Notes: a model not told the origin generated them from the letters alone. Shown: positions 1 to 8,865, counted from the stretch's first letter. The stretch is 64,000 bases of DNA from Rhodospirillales bacterium (GCA_020638295.1 JACKIU010000003.1:124001-188000), one strand, 5' to 3'. A program made the numbers and translations.

Positions 1-260
1 TCCATTATCATCTCGATTATATCGGATTTTTGACGGAGAAGCGCGCGTGGCTGGCCGGCGACAAGTTCTCTCTGGCCGATATTGCCGCTGCGGCGCATTT
101 GTCGGCCATCGATTATATCGGGGATGTGCCTTGGGAAGAGCACAGTGCTGCGCGCAACTGGTATGACAAAGTCACATCACGGCCCAGTTTCAAAGATTTA
201 CTGGATGAGTGTATTCCCGGTTTTACGCCGGTGGCTGATCTGGCCGATGTCGGGACTTAA
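1..260 (+). CDS. Glutathione S-transferase, C-terminal part (5' truncated by window edge)
   Basis: The reading frame is open from base 3 to the stop at 258-260, so the start lies before the window. About 85 residues are visible and match the alpha-helical GST C-terminal domain: the GDKFSLADIAAAAHL stretch corresponds to the conserved fold-stabilising helix and N-capping box (S/T-x-x-D), followed by a WYDKVTSRPSF segment typical of bacterial GSTs. The glutathione-binding thioredoxin-like half is not visible, so substrate and subclass cannot be judged. The next gene starts about 40 bases downstream on the same strand, so the two may be cotranscribed. Confidence 0.85.
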   Translation, partial: HYHLDYIGFLTEKRAWLAGDKFSLADIAAAAHLSAIDYIGDVPWEEHSAARNWYDKVTSRPSFKDLLDECIPGFTPVADLADVGT

Positions 261-302
261 AATCAGCCAGAGTGTATAATTTATGGATATTGTGAGGCTT
301 TC

Positions 303-1232
303 TTGTCTTTGAGTGCAAAACCCTATCGGCTGTTTTGTTTTGGCTATGGATATTGCTGCGATTATCTCGGTCACGATTTGCTGGGCCGGGACGGCTGGCA
401 GGTGGTCGGGACGACGCGGGACCCTGAAAAACGTGACACACTGAGGGCGCGCGGCGTGGAGGCGTATGTTTTTGATGCCGGTGCGCCGCTGGCCGACCCC
501 TATCAGGTATTGAAAGATACGACGCATTTGTTGATTTCTACGCCTCCGGGCAATGACGGCGATCCGGCGTTTTTGGCGCATGCGCAGGATATACTGGATT
601 TGGAGCATTTGCAGTGGGTCGGGTATTTATCGACGACCGGAGTTTACGGCGATCGGGGCGGGGACTGGGTGAATGAAGTTTCGGCGCGGCAGCCGAGTTC
701 TCAGCGCGGGTCGCGGCGAGAAAAGGCTGAGGATCAATGGATGTCATTGTATAAACAACGTGGTTTGCCGTTGCATATTTTTCGTTTAGCCGGAATTTAC
801 GGCCCCGGTCGTAGTGCGCTGGATTCGATTCGGGCCGGTAAGGCGCGGCGTATTGACAAGCCGGGCCACGCCTTTAGCCGTATCCATGTTGAGGATATCG
901 TTCAGGTGCTGGAGGCTTCTATGGCTCGACCGAATCCGGGGGCGATTTATAATGTCGCGGATGATGAGGCCTCGCCCAGTCATAAGGTGATTGAGCATGC
1001 GTGTGAGTTGCTCGGGCGGCCTGTGCCGCCTTTAGAGCCGTTTGATGAGGCGGATCTTTCGCCGATGGCGCGGAGCTTTTATTACGATAATAAGCGCGTG
1101 AAAAATGAGCGGATTAAGAATGAGCTGGGGGTGGTACTGAAATACAAGACGTACAGGGAAGGTCTTCAGGGATGCCTGGAGGCGGAAGAATATGCGTTGT
1201 CGATTTTTAAGGCTGGCGGCAAATTGTTTTAG
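303..1232 (+). CDS. Extended SDR-type NAD(P)-dependent epimerase/dehydratase-like protein
   Basis: A 309-residue protein with an N-terminal Rossmann beta-alpha-beta start (LFCFGYGYCCDYL, a modified GxGxxG turn). It carries the extended-SDR landmarks LSTTGVYGDRGG (near residue 105), RLAGIYGPGRS and IYNVADDE. It most resembles the YeeZ-like branch of NAD-dependent epimerase/dehydratases, a group with no firmly assigned substrate. The gene begins with TTG at 303, preceded by a GTGAGG-type ribosome binding site; no ATG lies near the N-terminus. It follows the GST gene closely and ends just before the convergent histidine kinase. The fold is clear, the reaction is not. Confidence 0.85.
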   Translation: MSLSAKPYRLFCFGYGYCCDYLGHDLLGRDGWQVVGTTRDPEKRDTLRARGVEAYVFDAGAPLADPYQVLKDTTHLLISTPPGNDGDPAFLAHAQDILDLEHLQWVGYLSTTGVYGDRGGDWVNEVSARQPSSQRGSRREKAEDQWMSLYKQRGLPLHIFRLAGIYGPGRSALDSIRAGKARRIDKPGHAFSRIHVEDIVQVLEASMARPNPGAIYNVADDEASPSHKVIEHACELLGRPVPPLEPFDEADLSPMARSFYYDNKRVKNERIKNELGVVLKYKTYREGLQGCLEAEEYALSIFKAGGKLF

Positions 1233-1244
1233 AATCTCCCTGCG

Positions 1245-3194
1245 TCAGCGACACCTAGCATTGTTTTTTACATTTTTTGAGGCGTCGAACGGCAGACGTA
1301 CAGTGACGGTGGTGCCTTGACCGACGACCGATTCGATGAACAGGGCGCCGCCGTGCATTTCCGCCAGTTCCTTGCTGATCGCCAGACCGAGGCCTGAGCC
1401 TTCATGATCGCGGGCATAGGATGAGGAGACTTGTTCGAACGGCTTGGTGACGCTGGCCAGTTTGTTGGCCGGGATGCCGATGCCGTTATCAATGACTTTT
1501 AGTGACAGGTAGTTTTCGCGCTCGAGGCTGGTGAGGATGACCTCCCCGCCTTCAGGCGTGAATTTCACGGCGTTTGAGAGCAGGTTCAGGATGATTTGCA
1601 GGACGGCGCGGCGGTCGGCGATGATTTTGAAGTCTTCATCCAAGGTCTGGTTAAGAGTGATCTTCACACCCGCTTCATGGGCGCGGCCTTCCATCATATG
1701 GAGGCTGAGCTGCATGATTTTCACGACGTTGATTTCTTCGAGGCTGAGTTCATATTTCCCCGCTTCGATTTTAGACATATCGAGAATGTCGCTGATGAGG
1801 TCGAGGAGATGTTGTCCGCTGTCGCGGATGCCGGAAATGTATTCAAGATATTTTTCCGTCCCAATAGGGCCGAGGAGCTGGCGATGCATCATTTCGGAAA
1901 AGCCGATGATGGCGTTGAGCGGGGTGCGCAGTTCGTGGCTCATGTTGGCGAGGAACTGGGTGCGCGAGGCGTAGGCGGCTTCGGCCTGTTCTTTGGCCTT
2001 GCGCAGGTCGCGTTCATAGAGTATGCGTTCGGTCATGTTCTGCATAATGCCGTAAAGCGCAATGACTTCACCTTCGGAATCGAAAACGCAGCGGCCTTCG
2101 CAACGGATGAAACAGGTTTCGCCGCCCGGACGGATGATGCGGAATTCCATGTCATAGTCGTTTTCGGCGATGATGGCGCGCTGGAAGGCCTGATTGACGC
2201 GGGCGATGTCTTCGCGGTGGACCATATCTTCCATGTTTTGCAGGGTGGGGATGAAGTCCGTGTTTTCGACGCCGAAGATGCGGTAGATTTCATCCGACCA
2301 GTCCATAGTTTCATCGCCGATAACCCAGTTCCAGTGGCCCATGCGACCGATGCTTTCGGCCTGGGAGAGTTGTTTTTCACGGCGGAGAAGCGCTTTTTCC
2401 TGCTGTTTAATCGCGGTGATATCACGGCCGGTGCAATAGAGGGTGGCGCCTTCGAGATATTGACGCCATTCCAGCCAGAGATGCTCGCCGTTTTTGGTGA
2501 TGACGCGGGCTTCGAAATCCTGTGGTGTGCCTTGCGTATCTGTAAAACCGGCGGGGTCGAAGGCCTGAACGGTGTCGCGGATATAGGGGCGGTCGGCTTC
2601 ATCGAAGAGTTCGATGAAGGGGATCGATTGTATTTCTCTGAGCGTGTAGCCGGTCAGGTCGTAAAAAGTCTGGTTGGCTTTAGTGATTTCGCCCAGATCG
2701 GTGACGATCAGCATGACTTCGTGGGAGAGGTTTAAAAAATGCTGCGTTTCATCGGGGGTGAGATCGTTTGGTGAGTCCTGGGTATCGGCGGCATTTTCCA
2801 GTTTGCGCACAAAAGTTTTCATTTGCGCCTTGGACGGTTTTTTATTGTCGCCGGCCTGAGAGCCGATCAGGAAACGTTTATTATCCGGCGTGGTCAGCCA
2901 GTCGAAATGAAATTCAAAACCGTTGGTGTGCCCTTTGATAAAAATTTTGTGCCGGCCGGGGGTTACGGCTTTGAAATCGGGGCCGGTTTCTGCCAGTTCG
3001 GAAAAGCTTATCAGGGCGCTGGCCGGGCGTCCGGTCAGGGTCAGTTTGTTGTTCATGTCGGCCAGCTCGGAAAAGGCGCTACTGGCATAGGCAATGCGGC
3101 CGTCTTCCGTAATGGCGATGCGGGCGAGATTCGTATCTGCGTCGGTTTTTGCAGACTCGGAAAGACGCGAGAAAATATTTTGTTTGGCGAACAT
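1245..3194 (-). CDS. Soluble multi-PAS sensor histidine kinase
   Basis: A 649-residue sensor kinase without obvious membrane segments, so probably cytoplasmic. The order of parts is: an N-terminal region (about 20-110) that may hold a degenerate PAS, a PAS domain at about 150-262, a second PAS with a PAC-like tail at about 285-390, a HisKA domain with the phospho-acceptor His420 in FLANMSHELRTPLN, and a HATPase_c domain with the N-box (LLSNAVKFTPEGG), DNGIGIP and GSGLGLAIS motifs. There is no receiver domain and no response regulator next to it, so its partner is elsewhere. The signal is unknown; PAS domains often sense redox, oxygen or small ligands. It is convergent with the SDR gene. Confidence 0.93.
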   Translation of the reverse strand: MFAKQNIFSRLSESAKTDADTNLARIAITEDGRIAYASSAFSELADMNNKLTLTGRPASALISFSELAETGPDFKAVTPGRHKIFIKGHTNGFEFHFDWLTTPDNKRFLIGSQAGDNKKPSKAQMKTFVRKLENAADTQDSPNDLTPDETQHFLNLSHEVMLIVTDLGEITKANQTFYDLTGYTLREIQSIPFIELFDEADRPYIRDTVQAFDPAGFTDTQGTPQDFEARVITKNGEHLWLEWRQYLEGATLYCTGRDITAIKQQEKALLRREKQLSQAESIGRMGHWNWVIGDETMDWSDEIYRIFGVENTDFIPTLQNMEDMVHREDIARVNQAFQRAIIAENDYDMEFRIIRPGGETCFIRCEGRCVFDSEGEVIALYGIMQNMTERILYERDLRKAKEQAEAAYASRTQFLANMSHELRTPLNAIIGFSEMMHRQLLGPIGTEKYLEYISGIRDSGQHLLDLISDILDMSKIEAGKYELSLEEINVVKIMQLSLHMMEGRAHEAGVKITLNQTLDEDFKIIADRRAVLQIILNLLSNAVKFTPEGGEVILTSLERENYLSLKVIDNGIGIPANKLASVTKPFEQVSSSYARDHEGSGLGLAISKELAEMHGGALFIESVVGQGTTVTVRLPFDASKNVKNNARCR

Positions 3195-3337
3195 CTGTTG
3201 AGGATACGCTTAAAAGAGGACACAATCTGCGTATCAGCTTACGGCAATTCCGGGATTCTGACAAGCGCTTCGCGACGTTTCGAAATTTGTGGTTAAACGA
3301 GCATTTCCACTCTATAAGGAGAGGGATCAAAAGCATG

Positions 3338-3362
3338 GGGGACACAATAGCATTGTGTCCCC
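3338..3362. repeat. Palindromic repeat, GGGACACAAT family (copy 1)
   Basis: A perfect inverted repeat, GGGGACACAAT / ATTGTGTCCCC, 11 bp arms with a three-base loop, in the gap between the histidine kinase start and the redoxin gene. Near-identical palindromes occur at 8655-8678 and 56007-56032. There is no T-tract, so it does not look like a standard terminator. It is a dispersed extragenic palindrome. Confidence 0.75.
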
Positions 3363-3404
3363 GTTGTTTTAAAAATCGGACAGCGCATATCTATGTAATT
3401 GCCC

Positions 3405-4013
3405 CTAGTATTTCACGCCGCAGCCATAGGGCTGAGTTTGTGAAGTTTCAACCGGCTGGCCTGTAACCAGCGCATCAATGGCGGCGCTGACATAGTTTGT
3501 TGCGCCTTCGATGGTGGCCGGGTTGGGGCTTGAATTGCTGTCGATGGCCCCGGCGTAGGCGACGTTGCCTTCGGCATCAATCACAAACATGTGCGGGGTG
3601 GTTTTGGCGTCGTAGGCTTTGCCAATTGTTCCATCTTCATCAAGGATTTTGGCGGTTACGGTTGCGCCAGCGTCACTGACGATTTTGTTGGCTTCTTCGG
3701 CATCGACATGGCCTTGTTTGCCCGGCGCAGAGGATACGATGGAAACCCATTCAACGCCCTTTTCGGCTGCGGCTTTCTGGGTGGCTTGCATATTGCCGGA
3801 ATCATAGTGCTTTTTAACGAACGGGCATTCATTGTTGGTCCATTCGAGGACAACGATTTTGCCTTTGTGGTCACTGAGCTTAAAGGCGTTGTCATTGGTG
3901 TCTGTGGCCTCGATTTCCGGGGCGGGCTGGCCGATTTCTACCGAAGCGTTCACCGGCATTGCGGCAAAGACCAGCACGATGGCGGCCAGACTGTAGGCTA
4001 AAATTCTAGTCAT
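3405..4013 (-). CDS. Secreted peroxiredoxin-like (redoxin/PRX_like1) protein
   Basis: A 202-residue protein with a Sec signal peptide (cleavage expected after the AMPVNA region, near residue 23), so periplasmic. The thioredoxin-fold body starts with GQPAPEIEATDTNDNAF and carries a single active-site-like Cys63 in NNECPFVKKHY, where thioredoxins have CxxC. A second cysteine is near the C-terminus in PYGCGVKY. This pattern, including the GC-x-x-K tail, matches the PRX_like1 group (AhpC/TSA superfamily). It lies 21 bases behind the DsbD-type gene on the same strand, suggesting one operon in which the membrane reductase feeds electrons to this protein. A paralogue is at 42643-43194. The physiological substrate is unknown. 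Confidence 0.88.
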   Translation of the reverse strand: MTRILAYSLAAIVLVFAAMPVNASVEIGQPAPEIEATDTNDNAFKLSDHKGKIVVLEWTNNECPFVKKHYDSGNMQATQKAAAEKGVEWVSIVSSAPGKQGHVDAEEANKIVSDAGATVTAKILDEDGTIGKAYDAKTTPHMFVIDAEGNVAYAGAIDSNSSPNPATIEGATNYVSAAIDALVTGQPVETSQTQPYGCGVKY

Positions 4014-4034
4014 GGGGTTTTCTCCTTTTAAGGT

Positions 4035-6152
4035 TTAGGTGTTGTCTTCAATAAAGCTCTTTACGATGGCAGGTGTTAGAACCTGCGGGAGTATTTTCGC
4101 ACTGGCACGCTGTTTGGTTACAGGGTCGCGCGGACCATAGTAAACGTAGAGCGGTACGCCGTTGCGTCCATAGCTTTCCAGATATTTTGTGATTTCCGGG
4201 TCTTCGTTGGTCCAGTCACCGACGATGTAGCGGATATTGTGCTTGGTTATCAGGTTTTTGGTGGAATCGACATTGATAGCTACGGCGTGGTTGACCTTAC
4301 AGGTGATGCACCAGGCGGCGGTCATTTCGGTCAAGACCGGATCGTCACTCTCAAGGGCGCTTTGCAGGGTTTCTTCAGAGTAGGGCAGGCTGATGAGTGA
4401 ATGGGTTAAATCCTGGCCCAACGGCTGCGAACAGGGGCGGGCGCACACAGGCAGCAGGGCCAATGCGCCAAGGAAAGCCAGCCCAGCGGCGATGCGCAGG
4501 GTGATGCGCGTTTTTTGGTTTTTGGGGCTATGGCGTAGCAGCCACAGGCCAAAGGCGATTAAAATAGCGCCGAGCAGGGCGGCGGTGACGCCGTATGCAT
4601 CGGTTTGTTGGGCCAACACCCAGAGCAGCCAGAGCGCCGCGCCAAACATCGGGAAGGCGAGGGCTTGTTTGAAAACTTCCATCCATGCGCCGGGTTTAGG
4701 CATGATTTGTTGCAGGGCGGGAATGAAGGACAGAATCAGGTAGGGCAAGGCGAGGCCTAGTGCCAGCGCGGTGAAAATGAGGAGCGAGATGACGGGCGGT
4801 TGTAAAAACGCATAGCCGATGGCTCCGGCCATAAAGGGCGCTGTGCACGGTGTGGCGACCAGCGTGGCCAGAATGCCGGTGAAGAATGAGCCGGAGAGGT
4901 CCTGATTTTGCGTAAGCCCGGAGCCGATATTGGCAAAACGGCTTGAGAATTCAAAAAAGCCGATCAAGTTGAGGCCGATGATAAAGAGAAGATAGCCGAG
5001 AATACCGACAATCCACGGGTTTTGCAGTTGGAATCCCCAGCCGATTTGTGCGCCTCCGGCCTGCAGCAAAATGAGCGTGATGGCGATGGCGAGGAAGCTG
5101 AGAACAACTCCGGCCGTGTAGGACAGGCCGTGCATGCGGGCTAGCTTAGGATGTTTTTCCGATATTTTGACGAGGCTTAAGGCTTTGATCGAAAGCACGG
5201 GAAAGACGCAGGGCATCAGGTTGAGGATGATCCCGCCAAGCAGGGCGAAGATGAAGGCGGAGAAGAAGTTTAATCCGGCGGTTTTTGATGTTGCTTGTCT
5301 GGGAGAGCTTGTTTTGAGCGGGCCTTGGGTGGCTGTGAAACTGTAGCTTTGTGGCTGGCCGTCATTGGTTTCGAAGGTCAGTACGCCGGATGTTTGGTCA
5401 ATCTCTGTTAAGGGCCGCTCACCGCGGGGTTGTTTGATAATCAATGCGCCGTCCTGAATGAAGCTTTCGGCTTTGGCCGGGTTGTGCACAAGGCCCCAGT
5501 TTTCGGGAAAAAATTCAATACTGGCCAGATTGATAGAGTCCAGTATGTTCTGTGGCGGGGTGAGTTTGAGTATGAGCTTGCCATCGTTTTCATTATAGAT
5601 GGCGGGCCATTCGGCGATCCGGGGCAGTTTATTTTGCACAGCATGGATATAGGCGCTGTTGTCCTCAAGGCTTGCGTTCGGGCCGTTGAGAGTGATGTTG
5701 TAAGTGCCATATTCGGGGATGCATTCTTCCTTGCAAACCAGCAGTTCTATATTGGCGCTGAGAGTGATCGGGCCGGCGGGTATTTCGGCGGGAACTTGTA
5801 GTTGCTGGAGCAGGACGACTTGATTTTCATAGCCGTAATTCAGTAACGGTCCGTAGGGGAGTTTATGCGGGGTGGGCCAGTTGATTTCACCGATTTCGAA
5901 GCCTGCGGGCATTATCCATTTAATTGAAGGTGAGGTGCCCGAGTCGCCGGGGTTTTGCCAATAGGTATGCCAATGCTCGGCGATGGATTGTTCAGCGGCG
6001 ATCCAGAGTGCGTCCCCGCCTTTTACAGCGGCTTTTTCCGGCAGCAGGCGGATTTTGACCAGCGGGCTTTGTTGCCGGTCCGCGGCCTGTGCGGACAGCT
6101 GGCCGGTCAGAGCGGCCAAAAGCAGTGTCAAAGCCAAGAACAGAATGCGCAT
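4035..6152 (-). CDS. dsbD: DsbD-family thiol:disulfide interchange protein (ScsB-like)
   Basis: About 705 residues. A signal peptide is followed by a periplasmic N-terminal domain of about 270 residues containing the cysteine pair VCKEEC. Next comes the DsbD/CcdA transmembrane core with about eight helices and the two membrane cysteine sites LMPCVFPVL and ATPCTAPFM, then a periplasmic thioredoxin domain with WCITC near residue 615. The family carries electrons from cytoplasmic thioredoxin across the membrane to periplasmic acceptors. An ATG at 6150-6152 is taken as the start; an in-frame GTG at 6165-6167 is the alternative. The 21-base gap to the downstream peroxiredoxin-like gene suggests a functional pair. 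It may also reduce the apocytochrome thioredoxin encoded at 29547-30128. Confidence 0.92.
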   Translation of the reverse strand: MRILFLALTLLLAALTGQLSAQAADRQQSPLVKIRLLPEKAAVKGGDALWIAAEQSIAEHWHTYWQNPGDSGTSPSIKWIMPAGFEIGEINWPTPHKLPYGPLLNYGYENQVVLLQQLQVPAEIPAGPITLSANIELLVCKEECIPEYGTYNITLNGPNASLEDNSAYIHAVQNKLPRIAEWPAIYNENDGKLILKLTPPQNILDSINLASIEFFPENWGLVHNPAKAESFIQDGALIIKQPRGERPLTEIDQTSGVLTFETNDGQPQSYSFTATQGPLKTSSPRQATSKTAGLNFFSAFIFALLGGIILNLMPCVFPVLSIKALSLVKISEKHPKLARMHGLSYTAGVVLSFLAIAITLILLQAGGAQIGWGFQLQNPWIVGILGYLLFIIGLNLIGFFEFSSRFANIGSGLTQNQDLSGSFFTGILATLVATPCTAPFMAGAIGYAFLQPPVISLLIFTALALGLALPYLILSFIPALQQIMPKPGAWMEVFKQALAFPMFGAALWLLWVLAQQTDAYGVTAALLGAILIAFGLWLLRHSPKNQKTRITLRIAAGLAFLGALALLPVCARPCSQPLGQDLTHSLISLPYSEETLQSALESDDPVLTEMTAAWCITCKVNHAVAINVDSTKNLITKHNIRYIVGDWTNEDPEITKYLESYGRNGVPLYVYYGPRDPVTKQRASAKILPQVLTPAIVKSFIEDNT

Positions 6153-6193
6153 GAATGAACGTCCCACTTGTTTTGGGTTTTAAACCTACTTCA

Positions 6194-6209
6194 TGATAAT
6201 CAATTATCA
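6194..6209. promoter_or_regulatory. Palindrome TGATAAT-CA-ATTATCA in the divergent gap (candidate operator)
   Basis: A perfect 7-2-7 inverted repeat sits 42 bases before the dsbD start and 56 bases before the acetoacetyl-CoA synthetase start. The half-site GATAAT is the building block of Fur-type sites, but the two-base centre differs from the classic 7-1-7 spacing. It is a plausible operator for either gene; the regulator is inferred, not shown. Confidence 0.35.
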
Positions 6210-6264
6210 CTTTAATGCTACTGCTCTATTCGGGTATTGTGGTGATGAGGTTACAAAAGGGGCG

Positions 6265-8379
6265 ATGATGTTTACGTTTTTGGCACATATTTTAACTGGA
6301 AAGCAGGCTATGGCTGGCGCAAGCGGGGCGTTGCACGTGCCGAGCATGGATGAGATGCAAAATTCGCGGCTCGGGGCGTTTAAGGCGTTTGCCCAGACGC
6401 AAATGGGCGTGGATTTTGGCGCGCCGGGCCCGGATGGGTATGCGGCGCTGCATCGTTGGTCGGCCGAGCATTTGGAGGATTTTCACCGCTGCGTTTGGGA
6501 TTTTTGCGGAATTATCGGTGATCAGGGCCAGCGCGCGATTGATAATCCGCATTCGATTCTGGAGGCCAAGTTTTTTCCGGATTCCAAAATTTGTTTTGCG
6601 GAAAATATGCTGGCGCGGGCGGAAACACACCCGGATGATGCGGCAATCATTTCACGCACGGCCGGGATCGAGCAGGACCGGATTTTAAGTTGGGCGGAGT
6701 TGTGCGATGCGGTGAGCGTATGGGAGCAGGCACTGGGAAGCCTCGGTGTGGGCGAAGGCGACCGGGTGGCGACGTATCTGCCGCACGGGCCGGAGGCTTA
6801 TATTGTGATGATGGCGGCGGCCCAGCGCGGGGCGGTGTTTTCCTCGGTGGGGACGGAAATGGGCGCGCAGGCCAGCGCGGCGCGATTCGCACAGATCCGG
6901 CCCAAGGTGCTGGTTGCTGCGGACGGGTATATGCATATGAAACGTGCGGGTGAGCCGGGCAAGGCTGAGGACCGGATGGAGCTGATTGCGGAATTACAAA
7001 AAGATGTTGTGAGTATTGAGCGCACAGTGGTGGTTGAGAATCTGCATCAAAAGCCCGATATTTCGGGCTTAAAGAATGCGGTTTTGGCGGCGGATTTGCT
7101 GCAGCAATTTTCTGCGAGGAAGCTGGAATTTGTGCGGCGGGATTTTAATCAGCCGCTGGCGATTTTGTTTTCCTCAGGCAGTACGGGCAAACCGAAGTGC
7201 TTTGTGCACGGGGTCGGCGGAACGTTACTGAAACATGCGATTGAGCACCAATTGCAGTCCGATGTGCGCCCCGGTGACCGCGTGTTTTTTCATTCAACGA
7301 CAAGCTGGATGATGTTTAACTGGCTGGCAAGCGGGTTGGCGCAGGGTGCAACAATCATGATTTATGACGGGAATCCGGCCTATCCGGGGGCGGATGCGCA
7401 GCTTCAGTTTGCTGCGGAATATCGATGTACGCATTTGGGAACCGCCGCAGCAATCATTCAGGATGTTTGGGCGAAGGGCGGGGTGGATGCGCGCGGGATG
7501 GATTTATCGGCTTTACGGAGTTTGATGTATACGGGTTCGGTGCTTTCGGATCAGGGTTTTGTTTATGTCGATCAGCATATCAAAAAAGGCTTAAGCATTA
7601 ACGGTGTGTGCGGCGGGACGGATTTTGTCGGATGCTATGCGGCCGGTAATCCGTTTGTGCCAACGGTGGCTGGTCAGCTTAAAGGACCGGTTCTCGGGAT
7701 GGATATTGATGTTTGGGATGATACAGGCGCCGTGATGCCGGTGGGACAGGCCGGGGAACTGGTGGTGAAATCCGGTTTTGCCTCGCGGCCCCTGTATTTC
7801 TGGAATGATGGGGACGGTACGCGGTTTCGCGGGGAGTATTTCGAGCATTTTAAATGCAATCCGCCGGTGTGGCGGCATGGCGATGCGGTGAAGAAATGCG
7901 AGGGCGGGCAGTTGGTGGTGGAAGGGCGTAGCGATACGACACTCAATCAGGGCGGGGTGCGAATCGGGACGCAGCAGCTTTACGACGCTTTGGCGCATCC
8001 TTCGCTGGCCGGTGTGATCGAAGATGCGCTGGCGGCGAGCTTTAAGGACGCGCAAGGGGGCGATCATACGGCGCTGTTTGTGGTTTTGAAGGATCGGGCG
8101 CTGGATGAGGGTTTGCAAAAGCAGATTAAAAGCGTGATTTCGGATTCTGTCGGGCGGTTGTCCTGTCCGCATGAGGTGCTGGCCGTGCCGTATGTCCTGA
8201 AAACGCCGAATGGGAAAAAGGCGGAAAAGCCGACCTCGCAATTGCTGAACGGCAAGGATACCAAGGCGCCGGAGACTTACGGGCATGATCCGGAGAGCGG
8301 AGCCTTGAAAACCGCGTTGTTCGGGCAGATAGGCGCGGATTTACGGGCCAAGGCGGTTTATGGGTTTTTGGCGGCGTAA
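6265..8379 (+). CDS. aacS: Acetoacetyl-CoA synthetase (acetoacetate-CoA ligase)
   Basis: An adenylate-forming enzyme that activates acetoacetate to acetoacetyl-CoA with ATP, feeding ketone-body or polyhydroxybutyrate metabolism. It has the acyl-CoA synthetase family pattern: LFSSGSTGKPK (P-loop-like A3 motif, near residue 300), HSTTSWMMFNWL, the hinge region, and the C-terminal TPNGKKAEKP (near 645) with the acyl-adenylate lysine. The HSTTSWMMFNW and GGTDFVGCYAAGNP stretches are characteristic of acetoacetyl-CoA synthetases rather than acetyl-CoA synthetases. ATG 6265 follows AAAAGGGGCG; ATG 6268 and ATG 6310 are alternatives, and the family's usual length (about 650) would also allow 6310. 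No PHB or ketone genes adjoin it. Confidence 0.92.
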   Translation: MMFTFLAHILTGKQAMAGASGALHVPSMDEMQNSRLGAFKAFAQTQMGVDFGAPGPDGYAALHRWSAEHLEDFHRCVWDFCGIIGDQGQRAIDNPHSILEAKFFPDSKICFAENMLARAETHPDDAAIISRTAGIEQDRILSWAELCDAVSVWEQALGSLGVGEGDRVATYLPHGPEAYIVMMAAAQRGAVFSSVGTEMGAQASAARFAQIRPKVLVAADGYMHMKRAGEPGKAEDRMELIAELQKDVVSIERTVVVENLHQKPDISGLKNAVLAADLLQQFSARKLEFVRRDFNQPLAILFSSGSTGKPKCFVHGVGGTLLKHAIEHQLQSDVRPGDRVFFHSTTSWMMFNWLASGLAQGATIMIYDGNPAYPGADAQLQFAAEYRCTHLGTAAAIIQDVWAKGGVDARGMDLSALRSLMYTGSVLSDQGFVYVDQHIKKGLSINGVCGGTDFVGCYAAGNPFVPTVAGQLKGPVLGMDIDVWDDTGAVMPVGQAGELVVKSGFASRPLYFWNDGDGTRFRGEYFEHFKCNPPVWRHGDAVKKCEGGQLVVEGRSDTTLNQGGVRIGTQQLYDALAHPSLAGVIEDALAASFKDAQGGDHTALFVVLKDRALDEGLQKQIKSVISDSVGRLSCPHEVLAVPYVLKTPNGKKAEKPTSQLLNGKDTKAPETYGHDPESGALKTALFGQIGADLRAKAVYGFLAA

Positions 8380-8440
8380 AGGAATAAGGCAATCTTGCAT
8401 CCGGGTGACAATTGGGACCTTCTTTGTTTGAGGGCAGAGA

Positions 8441-8458
8441 TCCTGACTTTCGTCAGGA
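8441..8458 (+). other. Hairpin downstream of acetoacetyl-CoA synthetase
   Basis: TCCTGAC-TTTC-GTCAGGA forms a perfect 7-bp stem 60 bases after the aacS stop. The U-run expected of an intrinsic terminator is only weakly present further on, so a terminator role is possible but not assured. Confidence 0.3.
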
Positions 8459-8654
8459 GGCATCGCTGTTTGACGTGTCTTGTTTTTTAATAGGAAATGC
8501 TGAATAACGCTCTGTTTTTGTTTTATAAAGTCCGGATCCTTCTTTTCGTTCGGTGTTTTGAGCCGGGGGGGTGTTCGTTTTTTATAGATTTTTCACAGGA
8601 AGGCACGAAGCCACGAAGGTTTTTAAACACAAAATGCGCAAAGTGTGGGCAACC

Positions 8655-8678
8655 GGGACACAATGGTTATTGTGTCCC
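8655..8678. repeat. Palindromic repeat, GGGACACAAT family (copy 2)
   Basis: Perfect inverted repeat GGGACACAAT-GGTT-ATTGTGTCCC. The bases to its right (AATCGTTAA) recur, in reverse orientation, to the left of the copy at 56007-56032, so the repeated unit is larger than the palindrome itself. It lies in the long non-coding stretch between aacS and the aminotransferase. Confidence 0.75.
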
Positions 8679-8703
8679 AATCGTTAAAATTTGTGTAAGA
8701 GAT

Positions 8704-8738
8704 GGATTGCTTTGTTACTTACACTCCTCGCAATAACA
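8704..8738. repeat. Degenerate half of a REP-like palindrome
   Basis: The GGATTGCTT...CTCGCAATAACA pattern resembles the right half of the larger element at 43203-43285 (GGATTGCTTCG...CTCGCAGTGAC). The left half is missing or decayed. With copy 2 of the GGGACACAAT palindrome directly upstream, it marks 8.58-8.75 kb as a repeat-accumulating spacer. Confidence 0.35.
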
Positions 8739-8776
8739 TTTTGGGTTTTTGATGCGCGAAATCCCTAACCACGACG

Positions 8777-8805
8777 ATGATAGGATTTTATTCCTTTTAT
8801 GTCAA
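8777..8805 (-). promoter_or_regulatory. Consensus sigma70-type promoter pointing away from the aminotransferase
   Basis: Read on the minus strand: TTGACA, a 17-base spacer, TATCAT. The -35 is perfect and the -10 has five of six consensus bases. It points into 8380-8770, where I see no convincing minus-strand gene. It may drive a small RNA or be a relic. Confidence 0.45.
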
Positions 8806-8840
8806 GGTTTTTTTAAAAGCGGATCGTCACAAAAACCTTG
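8803..8840. other. 10-bp inverted repeat CAAGGTTTTT / AAAAACCTTG
   Basis: Perfect 10-bp arms (8803-8812 and 8831-8840) separated by 18 bases. The left arm overlaps the -35 region of the minus-strand promoter, and the right arm lies just upstream of the leader-peptide region. It could be an operator for two divergent transcripts or a hairpin. No specific regulator is recognised. Confidence 0.35.
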
Positions 8841-8865
8841 CGTTATATGGTTTAAAAAGGTTTTA

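Noticed and set aside
1596..2735. 379-codon frame opposite the histidine kinase gene
   Set aside because: It lies entirely antisense to a gene with complete HisKA/HATPase motifs; it is open only because of the codon composition of that gene.
8497..8736. 79-codon frame on the plus strand in the aacS-aminotransferase gap
   Set aside because: It runs through the GGGACACAAT palindrome and the REP-like half, lacks a ribosome site, and has no protein-like pattern.
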